A DNA stretch of 49,407 nt from DASSUW01 sp036257565 (GTDB lineage Bacteria > Actinomycetota > Thermoleophilia > Solirubrobacterales > Solirubrobacteraceae). The notes beneath the pieces are model-generated. The model did no database searches, was not told the origin of the DNA, and saw only the letters and a program-made list of their open reading frames with translations. Shown piece after piece: positions 14,966-24,208 of this stretch (position 1 is its first letter; the number at the start of each line of letters is the position of its first letter). The DNA lies in assembly GCA_036257565.1 (NCBI GenBank), contig DATAFH010000037.1:1-49407 (forward strand), given 5' to 3'. The translations under genes and the position numbers were made by a program.

Positions 14966-15628
14966 ATGCCAGATCACGAGGCCCGGCCCCGGGCCGTTTA
15001 CGACCACACAGAGGACGAGCCGCGACAGGGGCGCCACCGGCGCCAGGCCGCCGACTGGGGCGTCGGAGAAGAGCTCTTCGACCACATGCCGAGTCGCCGC
15101 TTCGCCCGCCGCGGCGACGATCACCAGATCCCGCGCGGCGGTGCCGACGACGGCCGGCGCACGATCGTGATCGAGCACGGCGAGCCCGGGCCGCCAGTCG
15201 AGGAGACGGCGGACGACGAGGCATTCGCCTCGCGCGAGGAGGCGCTCCGCGCCCGCCGCGCGCACGACGCGCTGTGGGGCGGCGACGAGCCGTTCGCGGA
15301 CGCGCCGGCCGGTGAGCTTGTCCCCGACGATGCCCAGGCTGGCGCCGGCCAGCCGGCTGACGTCGACGAGCCGCCCGTCCCGCGGGCGTCGGCAGCCGGG
15401 CCGTCCGGCTGGGGCTCCGAGCAGACCGACGAGGTCGCTCGTGGTGGGGTGGAGGGGCGACGCACCGTGAAGATCGGTGGCCGGCCCGGCGATTTCTACG
15501 CCCCGTCCGAGCGTCGGCGCCCGCCGCGGACCGTGCACGAGCGGCTCGGCCCGCGGCCGGACCGGATCGCCGCGTGGGCCTGCGCGCTCGGCCTGCTGCT
15601 GATCCTCATCGCCATCCTCACGCAGTAG
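14966..15628 (+). CDS. Tail-anchored, largely disordered protein under a c-di-AMP riboswitch
   Basis: The 220-residue protein is hydrophilic and probably disordered for about 195 residues (rich in Asp, Glu, Arg, Pro and Gly), with basic patches HRRQAAD and PSRRFARR. It ends in one membrane helix, AAWACALGLLLILIAILTQ, at the very C-terminus, so it should be inserted as a tail anchor with the bulk in the cytoplasm. No catalytic domain or signal peptide is visible. The c-di-AMP riboswitch suggests a role in envelope or osmotic homeostasis; that is an inference. I recognise no family. Confidence 0.7.
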   Translation: MPDHEARPRAVYDHTEDEPRQGRHRRQAADWGVGEELFDHMPSRRFARRGDDHQIPRGGADDGRRTIVIEHGEPGPPVEETADDEAFASREEALRARRAHDALWGGDEPFADAPAGELVPDDAQAGAGQPADVDEPPVPRASAAGPSGWGSEQTDEVARGGVEGRRTVKIGGRPGDFYAPSERRRPPRTVHERLGPRPDRIAAWACALGLLLILIAILTQ

Positions 15629-15722
15629 TCGTCGTCGCCGGCTCCACGTTGGGCGCTGAGAAGTAGACCGCGCACGCGGTCGCTGCGTATTCCGGTTGTA
15701 GGTGCCGCCCCAGCGGCCTACA

Positions 15723-15737
15723 CTTACATACCGTAAG
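15723..15737. promoter_or_regulatory. Possible HxlR operator (CTTAC-N5-GTAAG)
   Basis: A perfect 5-bp inverted repeat lies about 57 bp before the AhpD-like gene, in an AT-rich island. HxlR/YodB-type regulators often bind sites of this general form, and an HxlR gene lies in the same operon. Confidence 0.45.
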
Positions 15738-15793
15738 GAAGACGGCCGGTCAGGCCGGGCGCCTTCCGCCCTCCGGAACCCACGGCGGTCGTT

Positions 15794-16366
15794 ATGCCCA
15801 CGAAGAAGACCCATATGAGCCGCTTCCAGATCCACGACGAGCTGACCGCTCCCGAAGGTTCGCTCCCCGTGCTGAAGGCCGCTCTCGCCAGCGCCGGCCA
15901 GCTGCCGAACTTCCTCGGCGTCCTCGCCGGCTCCCCCGCGGCCCTGCGCGGCTACACGCGCTTCCGCGGCGAGCTGCGGCACGGCACGCTGCCACTCCCG
16001 ACCCTCGAGCGGATCGCGCTGGCGGCCGCCCAGCACCACCACTCGGAGCCCGGGCTCGCCATCCACAGCCGGACCGCCCGCCAGGCCGGGCTCGGCCTCG
16101 ACGAGGTCGCGCTGGCCCGCGAATGGGAGTCGCGCGACCCCCGCGAGGCGTCGCTCCTCAGATATCTCAAGCCGCTCGTGACGCAGCGAGGCGGGTGCCC
16201 GCAGCACCTCCAGGAGGAGGCTAAGGAGGCGGGCTGGAGCGACGAGCAGCTCCTCGAGGCCATCGCGGTGCTGAGCGTGGAATGCTTCACGGCGATGGTC
16301 AACGTCGCCGGCGAGGTCCCCGTGGACGGCTCCGTCGAGGAGACCCGGGTGCTTCGCGCCGCCTGA
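15794..16366 (+). CDS. Carboxymuconolactone decarboxylase / AhpD-like protein
   Basis: The 190-residue all-helical protein has an AhpD/CMD core: GQLPNFLGVLAGSPAALRGY, then LERIALAAAQHHHSE...LAIHSRTARQAGLGLDEV. In AhpD peroxidase partners this region holds a CxxC pair before the His (CxYCxxAH). Here the positions read HSEPGLAIH, so both redox cysteines are missing. Two other cysteines lie further on (GGCPQHL and SVECFTAM). It may act as a non-redox CMD-fold enzyme or use those cysteines. It precedes an HxlR regulator by 7 bp, suggesting an electrophile- or oxidant-responsive pair. Confidence 0.82.
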   Translation: MPTKKTHMSRFQIHDELTAPEGSLPVLKAALASAGQLPNFLGVLAGSPAALRGYTRFRGELRHGTLPLPTLERIALAAAQHHHSEPGLAIHSRTARQAGLGLDEVALAREWESRDPREASLLRYLKPLVTQRGGCPQHLQEEAKEAGWSDEQLLEAIAVLSVECFTAMVNVAGEVPVDGSVEETRVLRAA

Positions 16367-16373
16367 GAACCCG

Positions 16374-16742
16374 ATGTCCCCGCACGGCACCCGTCCGAAG
16401 GTCGCGGTCGCGACGCTCGACCGCCCCGGCGATTGCCGGTGCTGCCCCAACTTCCACACCGCGGTCGAGCTGGTCGGCAAGCGCTGGACGGGAGCGATCC
16501 TCTACGTGCTGCTGGCCGCCAACCGGCCGCTGCGCTTCAGCGAGATCGCCCACGCGGTGCCCGACCTCTCCGACCGCCTGCTCTCGGAGCGCATGAAGGA
16601 GCTCGAGTCCAACGGCATCGTCGAGCGCCGAGTGACCGGCGCCGGCCCGGTGCGCGTCGAGTACCTCCTCACCGAGCGCGGGGCGGCGCTGAGCGCTCCC
16701 CTCGGCGAGCTCAAGCGCTGGGCCGACCGCTGGATGAACTGA
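16374..16742 (+). CDS. HxlR-family winged-helix regulator
   Basis: The 122-residue protein has an HxlR winged helix: FHTAVELVGKRWTGAILYVL, then LRFSEIAHAVPDLSDRLLSERMKELE and a wing (VRVEYLLTERG). Three cysteines just before the DNA-binding domain (DCRCCPNF, about residues 21-24) include the position used for thiol sensing in YodB/HypR-type regulators. It shares an operon with the AhpD-like gene and probably controls it through the CTTAC-N5-GTAAG site upstream. The regulation is inferred. Confidence 0.88.
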   Translation: MSPHGTRPKVAVATLDRPGDCRCCPNFHTAVELVGKRWTGAILYVLLAANRPLRFSEIAHAVPDLSDRLLSERMKELESNGIVERRVTGAGPVRVEYLLTERGAALSAPLGELKRWADRWMN

Positions 16743-16751
16743 GTCCGGACC

Positions 16752-16805
16752 GACCGCCGGTCGAACTCGGTGGGGACCGACGGTCCAGCGATGGTGGGCT
16801 AGTCT
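16752..16805 (+). promoter_or_regulatory. glnA promoter region with two GACCG-N-CGGTC palindromes
   Basis: Palindromes at 16752-16762 and 16774-16786 (the second extended to GGACCG-A-CGGTCC) have centres 23 bp apart. TAGTCT at 16800-16805 fits a -10 hexamer, with the GTG start of glnA seven bases after it, so a leaderless message is likely. The second palindrome would cover the -35 region. Confidence 0.5.
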
Positions 16806-16812
16806 CCCGGCC

Positions 16813-18165
16813 GTGCCAGCCGACGTCGACAAGCCGCAGACACACGACGACGTCAAGGCGCTCGTCGATGCGCGCGGGATCCGCTTCATCCGCCTCTGGT
16901 TCACGGACATCCTGGGCCAGCTGAAGTCGTTCTCGATCAACGCCGAAGAGCTCGACGACGCCTTCGAGGGCGGCATGGGGTTCGACGGCTCCTCGATCAC
17001 CGGCTTCAACGCGATCGAGGAGTCGGACATGATCGCCATGCCCGACCCGACCACGTTCAACGTCCTCCCGTGGCGACCGGAGGAGAACGGCGGTGGCGTC
17101 GCCCGCATGTTCGCCGACGTCCTCACCCCCGAGCGGGAGCCCTACGAGGGTGATCCGCGACACGTGCTGCGCCGCGCCTGCCAGCGCGCCACCGAGATGG
17201 GCTTCGACGACTTCTTCGTCGGCCCCGAGCTCGAGTACTTCCTGTTCAAGGACTCGCACAGCACCGAGGTGCTCGACGAGGGTGGCTACTTCGACCTCAC
17301 GACCCTCGACGCGGGCTCCGACGTCCGCCGCGACACCGTGCTGGCGCTCGAGAAGCTCGGCATCGACGTCGAGTACTCCCACCACGAGGTGGGGCCGAGC
17401 CAGCACGAGATCGACATGCGCTACGCCGCCGCGCTGAAGATGGCCGACGACTGCATGACGTACCGCATCACGGTCAAGGAGATCGCGCTCAAGTACGGCT
17501 GGCACGCGACGTTCATGCCCAAGCCGCTGTTCGGCGAGAACGGCTCCGGCATGCACACGCATCAGTCGCTGTTCAAGGACGGGCGCAACGCCTTCTACGA
17601 CGCCGACGACAAGTACTTCCTGTCGGACATCGGCAAGGCGTTCATCGCCGGCCAGCTCCGCCACGCGCGCGAGATCTGCTCGATCTTCGCCCAGTGGGTG
17701 AACTCCTACAAGCGGCTCGTCCCCGGGTACGAGGCGCCGGTCTACGTGGCGTGGAGCCGGCGCAACCGCTCGGCGCTCGTCCGCGTCCCGCTCTACCACC
17801 CCGGCAAGGAGCAGGCCACGCGCATGGAGCTCCGCTGCCCCGACCCCGCCTGCAACCCGTACCTGACGTTCGCGGCGCTGCTGATGGCCGGCCTCGAGGG
17901 CATCGACCGCGGCTACGAGCTGCCCGAGCCGATGGAGAAGAACCTGTACCACCTGAGCCCGGACGAACGCCGCCGGCTCGGAATCGAGCAGCTCCCCGAG
18001 ACGCTCGGCGAGGCGATCGAGATCACCGCCGAGTCAGAGCTCGTGCTCCGGACCCTCGGCGAGCACATCTTCAACCGCTACGTAGAGATCAAGCGCCAGG
18101 AGTGGGAGGACTACCGCGTGCAGGTCACGCCGTGGGAGCTCGACCGCTACCTGTCGATCCTGTAG
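16813..18165 (+). CDS. glnA: Glutamine synthetase, type I
   Basis: The 450-residue enzyme makes glutamine from glutamate, ammonia and ATP. Hallmarks are FDGSSITGFNAIEESDM, the metal/glutamate block VGPELEYFLF, the ammonium and glutamate blocks (EVGPSQHEIDMRY, GSGMHTHQSLF) and the flap region VNSYKRLVPGYEAPVY. The segment NLYHLSPDERRRLG replaces the adenylylation loop NLYDLP of the beta subtype, and the length fits the shorter alpha subtype, so control by adenylylation is unlikely. The GTG at 16813 follows the -10 hexamer directly. A second, divergent family member lies at 35393-36721. Confidence 0.95.
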   Translation: MPADVDKPQTHDDVKALVDARGIRFIRLWFTDILGQLKSFSINAEELDDAFEGGMGFDGSSITGFNAIEESDMIAMPDPTTFNVLPWRPEENGGGVARMFADVLTPEREPYEGDPRHVLRRACQRATEMGFDDFFVGPELEYFLFKDSHSTEVLDEGGYFDLTTLDAGSDVRRDTVLALEKLGIDVEYSHHEVGPSQHEIDMRYAAALKMADDCMTYRITVKEIALKYGWHATFMPKPLFGENGSGMHTHQSLFKDGRNAFYDADDKYFLSDIGKAFIAGQLRHAREICSIFAQWVNSYKRLVPGYEAPVYVAWSRRNRSALVRVPLYHPGKEQATRMELRCPDPACNPYLTFAALLMAGLEGIDRGYELPEPMEKNLYHLSPDERRRLGIEQLPETLGEAIEITAESELVLRTLGEHIFNRYVEIKRQEWEDYRVQVTPWELDRYLSIL

Positions 18166-18678
18166 CGCAGCGACGACTGCCACCAGACCCACCCGCCGAG
18201 GATGAACGTCAGCGCGGGCACGAGGATCGACCGTACGACGAACGTGTCGAGCAGCACGCCGAAGGCGACGATGAAGCCGATCTCGGTGAGGAAGATGAGC
18301 GGCAGCACGGCCAGCGCCTCGCCGTCATCGGACGGGATCGGGCCCCTGGGTGCCCTTGGTGAACGGCGGCGGGTCGGTCTCGAGGCTCCTCGCCAGCTCC
18401 CGGGCGGCCCGACGGTCGGCCGGCGTGAGCCCGCCGTCGCGGGCGATGACCGTCACCGCGGGGGCGACCTCGCCGTCCTCGAACTGCTCGATTGCCTCGA
18501 TCGCCTTGACCAACTGGGCGTCCCCGGGCAGAAACGAGGTCGTCTCGTTCTCCTGCACGTCCTCGAACTTGCCGGCGAGCGGGCCTACCGACGCCACCAC
18601 GACGAGCGCGACGGCGAGCACGAAGAACTTGCGGATTCGCCGCGCGGGGAGCGTGAGGAGCTTGGTCAGGACGGGCAA
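18147..18678 (-). pseudogene. Collapsed MMPL-family transporter
   Basis: The N-terminal part (LPARRIRKFFVLAVALVVVA, then ENETTSFLPGDAQ and VTVIARDGGLTPADRR) is that of an MMPL/RND-type lipid or drug exporter. At about 18332 the frame breaks: an extra C turns GPIPSDDGEA into GPDPVR and a stop. In the next frame the sequence jumps to the family C-terminus (FLTEIGFIVAFGVLLDTFVV). Roughly 500 residues of membrane and extracytoplasmic domains are missing. The relic ends inside the glnA 3' end. Start uncertain; a TTG at 18678 is used. Confidence 0.85.
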
Positions 18679-18715
18679 CAGCCTCGCACGGGTACGGCCG
18701 GCTGTGCGCCGCCGA

Positions 18716-20674
<1,959 letters not shown>

Positions 20675-20737
20675 GGAAATAGTGTGCGGCCTACTCGCAC
20701 TCGCAAGCTCGCGCGAGCGCCTTAGCATGCATTAGCC

Positions 20738-21130
20738 ATGAGCCATCATCGCGAAACGATCACGGCGGAACCCGGACCGCCCGCGGCCGGTCCCTACTCG
20801 CACGCCGTCGTCTCCAACGGCCTCGTCTTCCTGTCCGGCCAGACCCCGGTCGACCCGGAGACCGGGCAGCTCATCGAGGGCTCGATCGGCGACCGCACCC
20901 GCCGCTGCCTCGACAACCTCGCGCTCGTGGCCAGTGCCGCCGGCGCCGAGCTCTCCGACGCCGTGCGCGTCGGGATCTATGTGACCGACATGTCGACCTT
21001 CCAGGAGGTCAACGAGGCCTACGGCGCGTACTTCACGAGCGACCCGCCTGCGCGCAGCACGATCGGTGTCGCGGCGCTGCCGCTGGGGGCCGACGTCGAG
21101 ATCGACATGGTGGTTGCGCTCCCCGACTGA
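20738..21130 (+). CDS. ridA: RidA/Rid family enamine/imine deaminase
   Basis: The 130-residue protein has Rid family marks: PGPPAAGPYSHAVVSNGLVFLSGQ, IYVTDMSTFQEVNEAY and the catalytic-site Arg in PPARSTIGVAALPLGADVEI. These trimeric enzymes hydrolyse reactive 2-aminoacrylate and related imines released by PLP dehydratases. A threonine dehydratase gene lies 1.8 kb downstream, the classic source of such intermediates. Only the broken FTR1 gene separates them. Confidence 0.92.
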   Translation: MSHHRETITAEPGPPAAGPYSHAVVSNGLVFLSGQTPVDPETGQLIEGSIGDRTRRCLDNLALVASAAGAELSDAVRVGIYVTDMSTFQEVNEAYGAYFTSDPPARSTIGVAALPLGADVEIDMVVALPD

Positions 21131-21153
21131 GAACACCGACTCGCGCAGTTGGT

Positions 21154-21169
21154 ATTAGGGTTGCCTAAT
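21154..21169. promoter_or_regulatory. Possible DtxR/IdeR-type iron box
   Basis: ATTAGG-GTTG-CCTAAT is a perfect 6-bp inverted repeat in an AT-rich patch just before the FTR1-like gene. It resembles the TTAGG...CCTAA halves of actinobacterial iron boxes. Confidence 0.5.
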
Positions 21170-21186
21170 TAGGGCACCCCGAAGGA

Positions 21187-22912
21187 TTGCGGAGGTGGGA
21201 CTTCGCGATCCTCGCCGCTCGCTACGCCGAGGACCGCGGAGCCGCGGCGGCCCGCGACGCGCGCGAGTCGTTCGCCGCCCTGCGCGCCGCGGCCGTGACC
21301 GGCGCGGGGGTGACCGCCGCCCGCCGGCGGGCCGCCGCCACCCTTGACGGCTTCACCGCCGCCCCGCTCACCGGCGAGGAGGCCGCACGCCGCGCCCAGC
21401 AGCTGCTGCGCTTCGCGGCCCTCGTCCCCGTCGAGCACGGGCGCGGTGTGAGCGACGGCCGGGTGACGAAGGACTTCGAGATCCAGGAGGCCGTCGCGTT
21501 CCACGGCGGCGCTCGCGCGGCGCTGGCGGACCTGCACGACGCGCTCGCCGAACGGGACCCTGCACGCACCGCCGCGGCCGCAGCCGGCCTCGAGCGGCTC
21601 GGCGCGGTGGTCGGCCAGGCCGCCCGGCAACCCGACGGCGTCGCCGAACCAGGCGAGGTCGAGGCGCTGGCCAACCGCATCGACGGGGAGCTCTCCGGCG
21701 CCATGCCGCCCGCGTGGCGTGAGCCGAGCGAGGAGTCCGACTTCGACCTCATCGCGCTCACGCTCGATCGCATGGAAGCGGCCGTCGGCGCGGTGAGTAC
21801 CGCCAGGCCGAGCAGGCCCACCTCGAGGCCTACGCGTTCTTCGAGTTCGGACCCGAGCGCTGCTTGCAGGTGTTCGACGCCGGCGTCGCGCTCGACATCC
21901 AAGGGCTGAGCTGGTTCGGCGCCGGCGGCGAGCCCGGCCTCGCCCGCCTGATCGCGGAGGGCGCGCCGCGACGCGAGGTGCGCGAGAACCGCCTCGTGCT
22001 CGACGCCAGGCTGGCCGACGCCGCGGCCACGCTCGGCGACGGCGCGAGCCGGGCCACGGTCGTCACCAACGCGGCGATCATCGTCTTCCGCGAGGGCCTC
22101 GAGGCCGTACTCATCCTCGCCGCCATCACGGCCTCGTTCGCCGGCGCCCGCCGCCGGCTGCGCCGGCCCGTGCTCCTGGGTGCGGGGCTCGGCCTGGTGG
22201 CCTCCGTCGCCACCTGGCTGCTCGCGCTGACGCTGCTGCGCTCGCTCGAGCATACGGCGAGAAGCTCGAGGCGGTCGTCGGCCTGCTGGCGGTCGGTGTG
22301 CTGCTGCTGATCACCAACTGGTTCTTCCACCGCGTCTACTGGAGCGAGTGGATCGCCAAGTTCCACCGCCGCCGCGAGGCGCTCGAGCGGATCGATCGGG
22401 GCGGGCTGCTCGGCTTCCTCTCGGCCCAGGCGGCGGGCCTCGCCGTCCTCGGCCTCACGAGCGTCTACCGCGAGGGGTTCGAGACCGTGCTCTTCCTGCA
22501 GTCGCTGCAGCTCTCGGCCGGGACGGTCGCCGTGCTCGAGGGGGCCGGGCACGGTCTCGCCATGACGCTGGCCGTCGCCGTCGCGACCTTCGCGCTGCAG
22601 CGCAAGCTGCCGTACAAGCGGATGCTCGTCTACACGGGCGTCATGATCGGGTTCGTGCTCGTGGTCATGGTCGGGCAGACCGCCCGCACGATGCAGGGCA
22701 CGGGCTGGCTGTCGATCACGAGCCTCGGCTCGGAGCTGCCGTACTGGCCGGGCCTGTGGTTCGGCGTCTATCCCACGTGGGAGACGGTCGGCGCGCAGAT
22801 CGCCTCGGCCGCCTTCGTGATCGGCTCGTTCTTCCTCGCCAAGCAGCTGCGCGTCAAGCGACCGCAGCGGCGTGCGCGAACGCGACGGTCCGGCGTAGCA
22901 TCAGGGGCCTGA
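21187..22912 (+). pseudogene. FTR1/EfeU-type iron permease broken by two frameshifts
   Basis: Three successive frames together give a complete FTR1 protein of about 570 residues. The N-terminal extracytoplasmic part (FAALVPVEHGRGVSDG, EIQEAVAFHGGARAAL) is followed by permease helices with both iron motifs REGLE (in AIIVFREGLEAVLIL) and REGFE (in SVYREGFETVLFLQS). The frame is lost at about 21793, where GCGGTGAGTACC seems to lack a G (expected ...GEYRQAEQAH), and again at about 22252 (expected ...YGEKLEAVVGLL). No signal peptide is visible at the start, so the 5' end may be damaged too. Fe3+ uptake would be the ancestral role. Sequencing error cannot be excluded for single-base gaps. Confidence 0.85.
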
Positions 22913-24144
22913 TGGCGACCCACGCACGCAGCGGGGTGACCGCCGCCGACATCGAGGCGGCGCGCCCCGCCGTCGACGCGATCGCCCGCCGTACGCCCGT
23001 GCTCTCCTCGCGGACGATCTCCGAGCGGGCCGGCGGCGTGGTCTCGCTGAAGGCCGAGAACCTGCAGCGCACGGGCTCCTTCAAGCTGCGCGGCGTGTCG
23101 TCGAAGCTGGCCGCGCTCGGGGATCGCGGCTGCGCGGCCGGCGTGGTCGCGGCCTCGGCCGGCAACCACGCGCAGAGCCTGGCCGCCGCCGCCCGCGCGC
23201 GCGGCGTCCCGTGCGAGGTGTTCGTGCCATCGGACGCGCCGCTGGCGAAGGTGGAGGCGGCGCGCGGCCAGGGGGCGATCGTGAATCTCGGGGGCGGCTC
23301 GGTCGACGAGTGCCTGGCGCTCGCCCAGGAGCGCTCGCGCGACGGCGGCCTGGCCTTCGTCCATCCGTTCGACGACCCGGACATCGTCGCGGGTCAGGGA
23401 TCGCTCGGCCTCGAGCTGCTCGAGGAGGTGCCCGACCTCGCTCGCGTGGTCGTGCCCGTCGGCGGCGGCGGGCTGTGCTCCGGTGTCGCGATCGCGGTCA
23501 AGGCCGCGCGCCCCGAGGTCGAAGTGATCGGCGTCCAGGTCGCGGCCTGCGCGCCGTACCCCGAGTCGCTGCGCCGCGGCGAGCCGGTGGCCGCCTCCTC
23601 GGTGCTCACGATCGCGGACGGGATCGCGGTCAAGCGCCCGGGCGACCTCACGCTCGACCTGCTCTCGCGCTACGCCGACGGCATCGTGGTCGTCGAGGAG
23701 GACGCGGTCGCGGAGGCCATGGTGGTGCTCATGGAGCGCTGCAAGCTCGTGGTCGAGGGGGCGGGAGCCGTGGGCGTGGCCGCGCTGCTGGGCGGGCAGG
23801 TGACGGCGAGCGGCGGCGGCACGACGGTCGCGGTGCTCTCCGGCGGCAACGTCGATCCGGGGCTGTTGGCCGCGGTTGCCCGCCGCAACGAGACCGAGTC
23901 CGGGCGCCGCCTCGTGCTGCTCACTCGCGTGGCCGACCGCCCAGGCCATCTCGCGCATCTGCTCGCCAAGGTCGCCGACGCGGGCGCCAACATCGTCGAT
24001 GTCGCGCACGTGCGCGAGGGTCTCGACCTGCACGTGCGCGAGACCGCGGTCGAGCTCGTGATCGAGACGCGCGGCCGCGACCACGCTCAGAGCGTCGTGG
24101 ATGACCTTCGCCAGGCGGGTTTCGAGGCGCAAGTCCTGCGTTAG
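22912..24144 (+). CDS. ilvA: Threonine ammonia-lyase (threonine dehydratase) with ACT domain
   Basis: The 410-residue PLP enzyme converts threonine to 2-oxobutyrate and ammonia through 2-aminocrotonate. The PLP lysine lies in GSFKLRG (about residue 59), with SAGNHAQ, the phosphate loop VVPVGGGGL, and a C-terminal ACT domain (LLTRVADRPGHLAHLLAKV) for allosteric control. The one-ACT form of about 400 residues is typical of actinobacteria. The ATG overlaps the stop of the broken FTR1 gene (TGATG). Confidence 0.94.
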   Translation: MATHARSGVTAADIEAARPAVDAIARRTPVLSSRTISERAGGVVSLKAENLQRTGSFKLRGVSSKLAALGDRGCAAGVVAASAGNHAQSLAAAARARGVPCEVFVPSDAPLAKVEAARGQGAIVNLGGGSVDECLALAQERSRDGGLAFVHPFDDPDIVAGQGSLGLELLEEVPDLARVVVPVGGGGLCSGVAIAVKAARPEVEVIGVQVAACAPYPESLRRGEPVAASSVLTIADGIAVKRPGDLTLDLLSRYADGIVVVEEDAVAEAMVVLMERCKLVVEGAGAVGVAALLGGQVTASGGGTTVAVLSGGNVDPGLLAAVARRNETESGRRLVLLTRVADRPGHLAHLLAKVADAGANIVDVAHVREGLDLHVRETAVELVIETRGRDHAQSVVDDLRQAGFEAQVLR

Positions 24145-24208
24145 CCACGTTTCACACGTGCGGCGGCGGGGGATGCGCCCCATGGAGGCCCACTAGGGAG
24201 GAGCACTC

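Noticed and set aside
16813..18165. Adenylylation control of glnA
   Set aside because: The loop reads NLYHLSPDE rather than the NLYDLP motif, and the length fits the non-adenylylated subtype.
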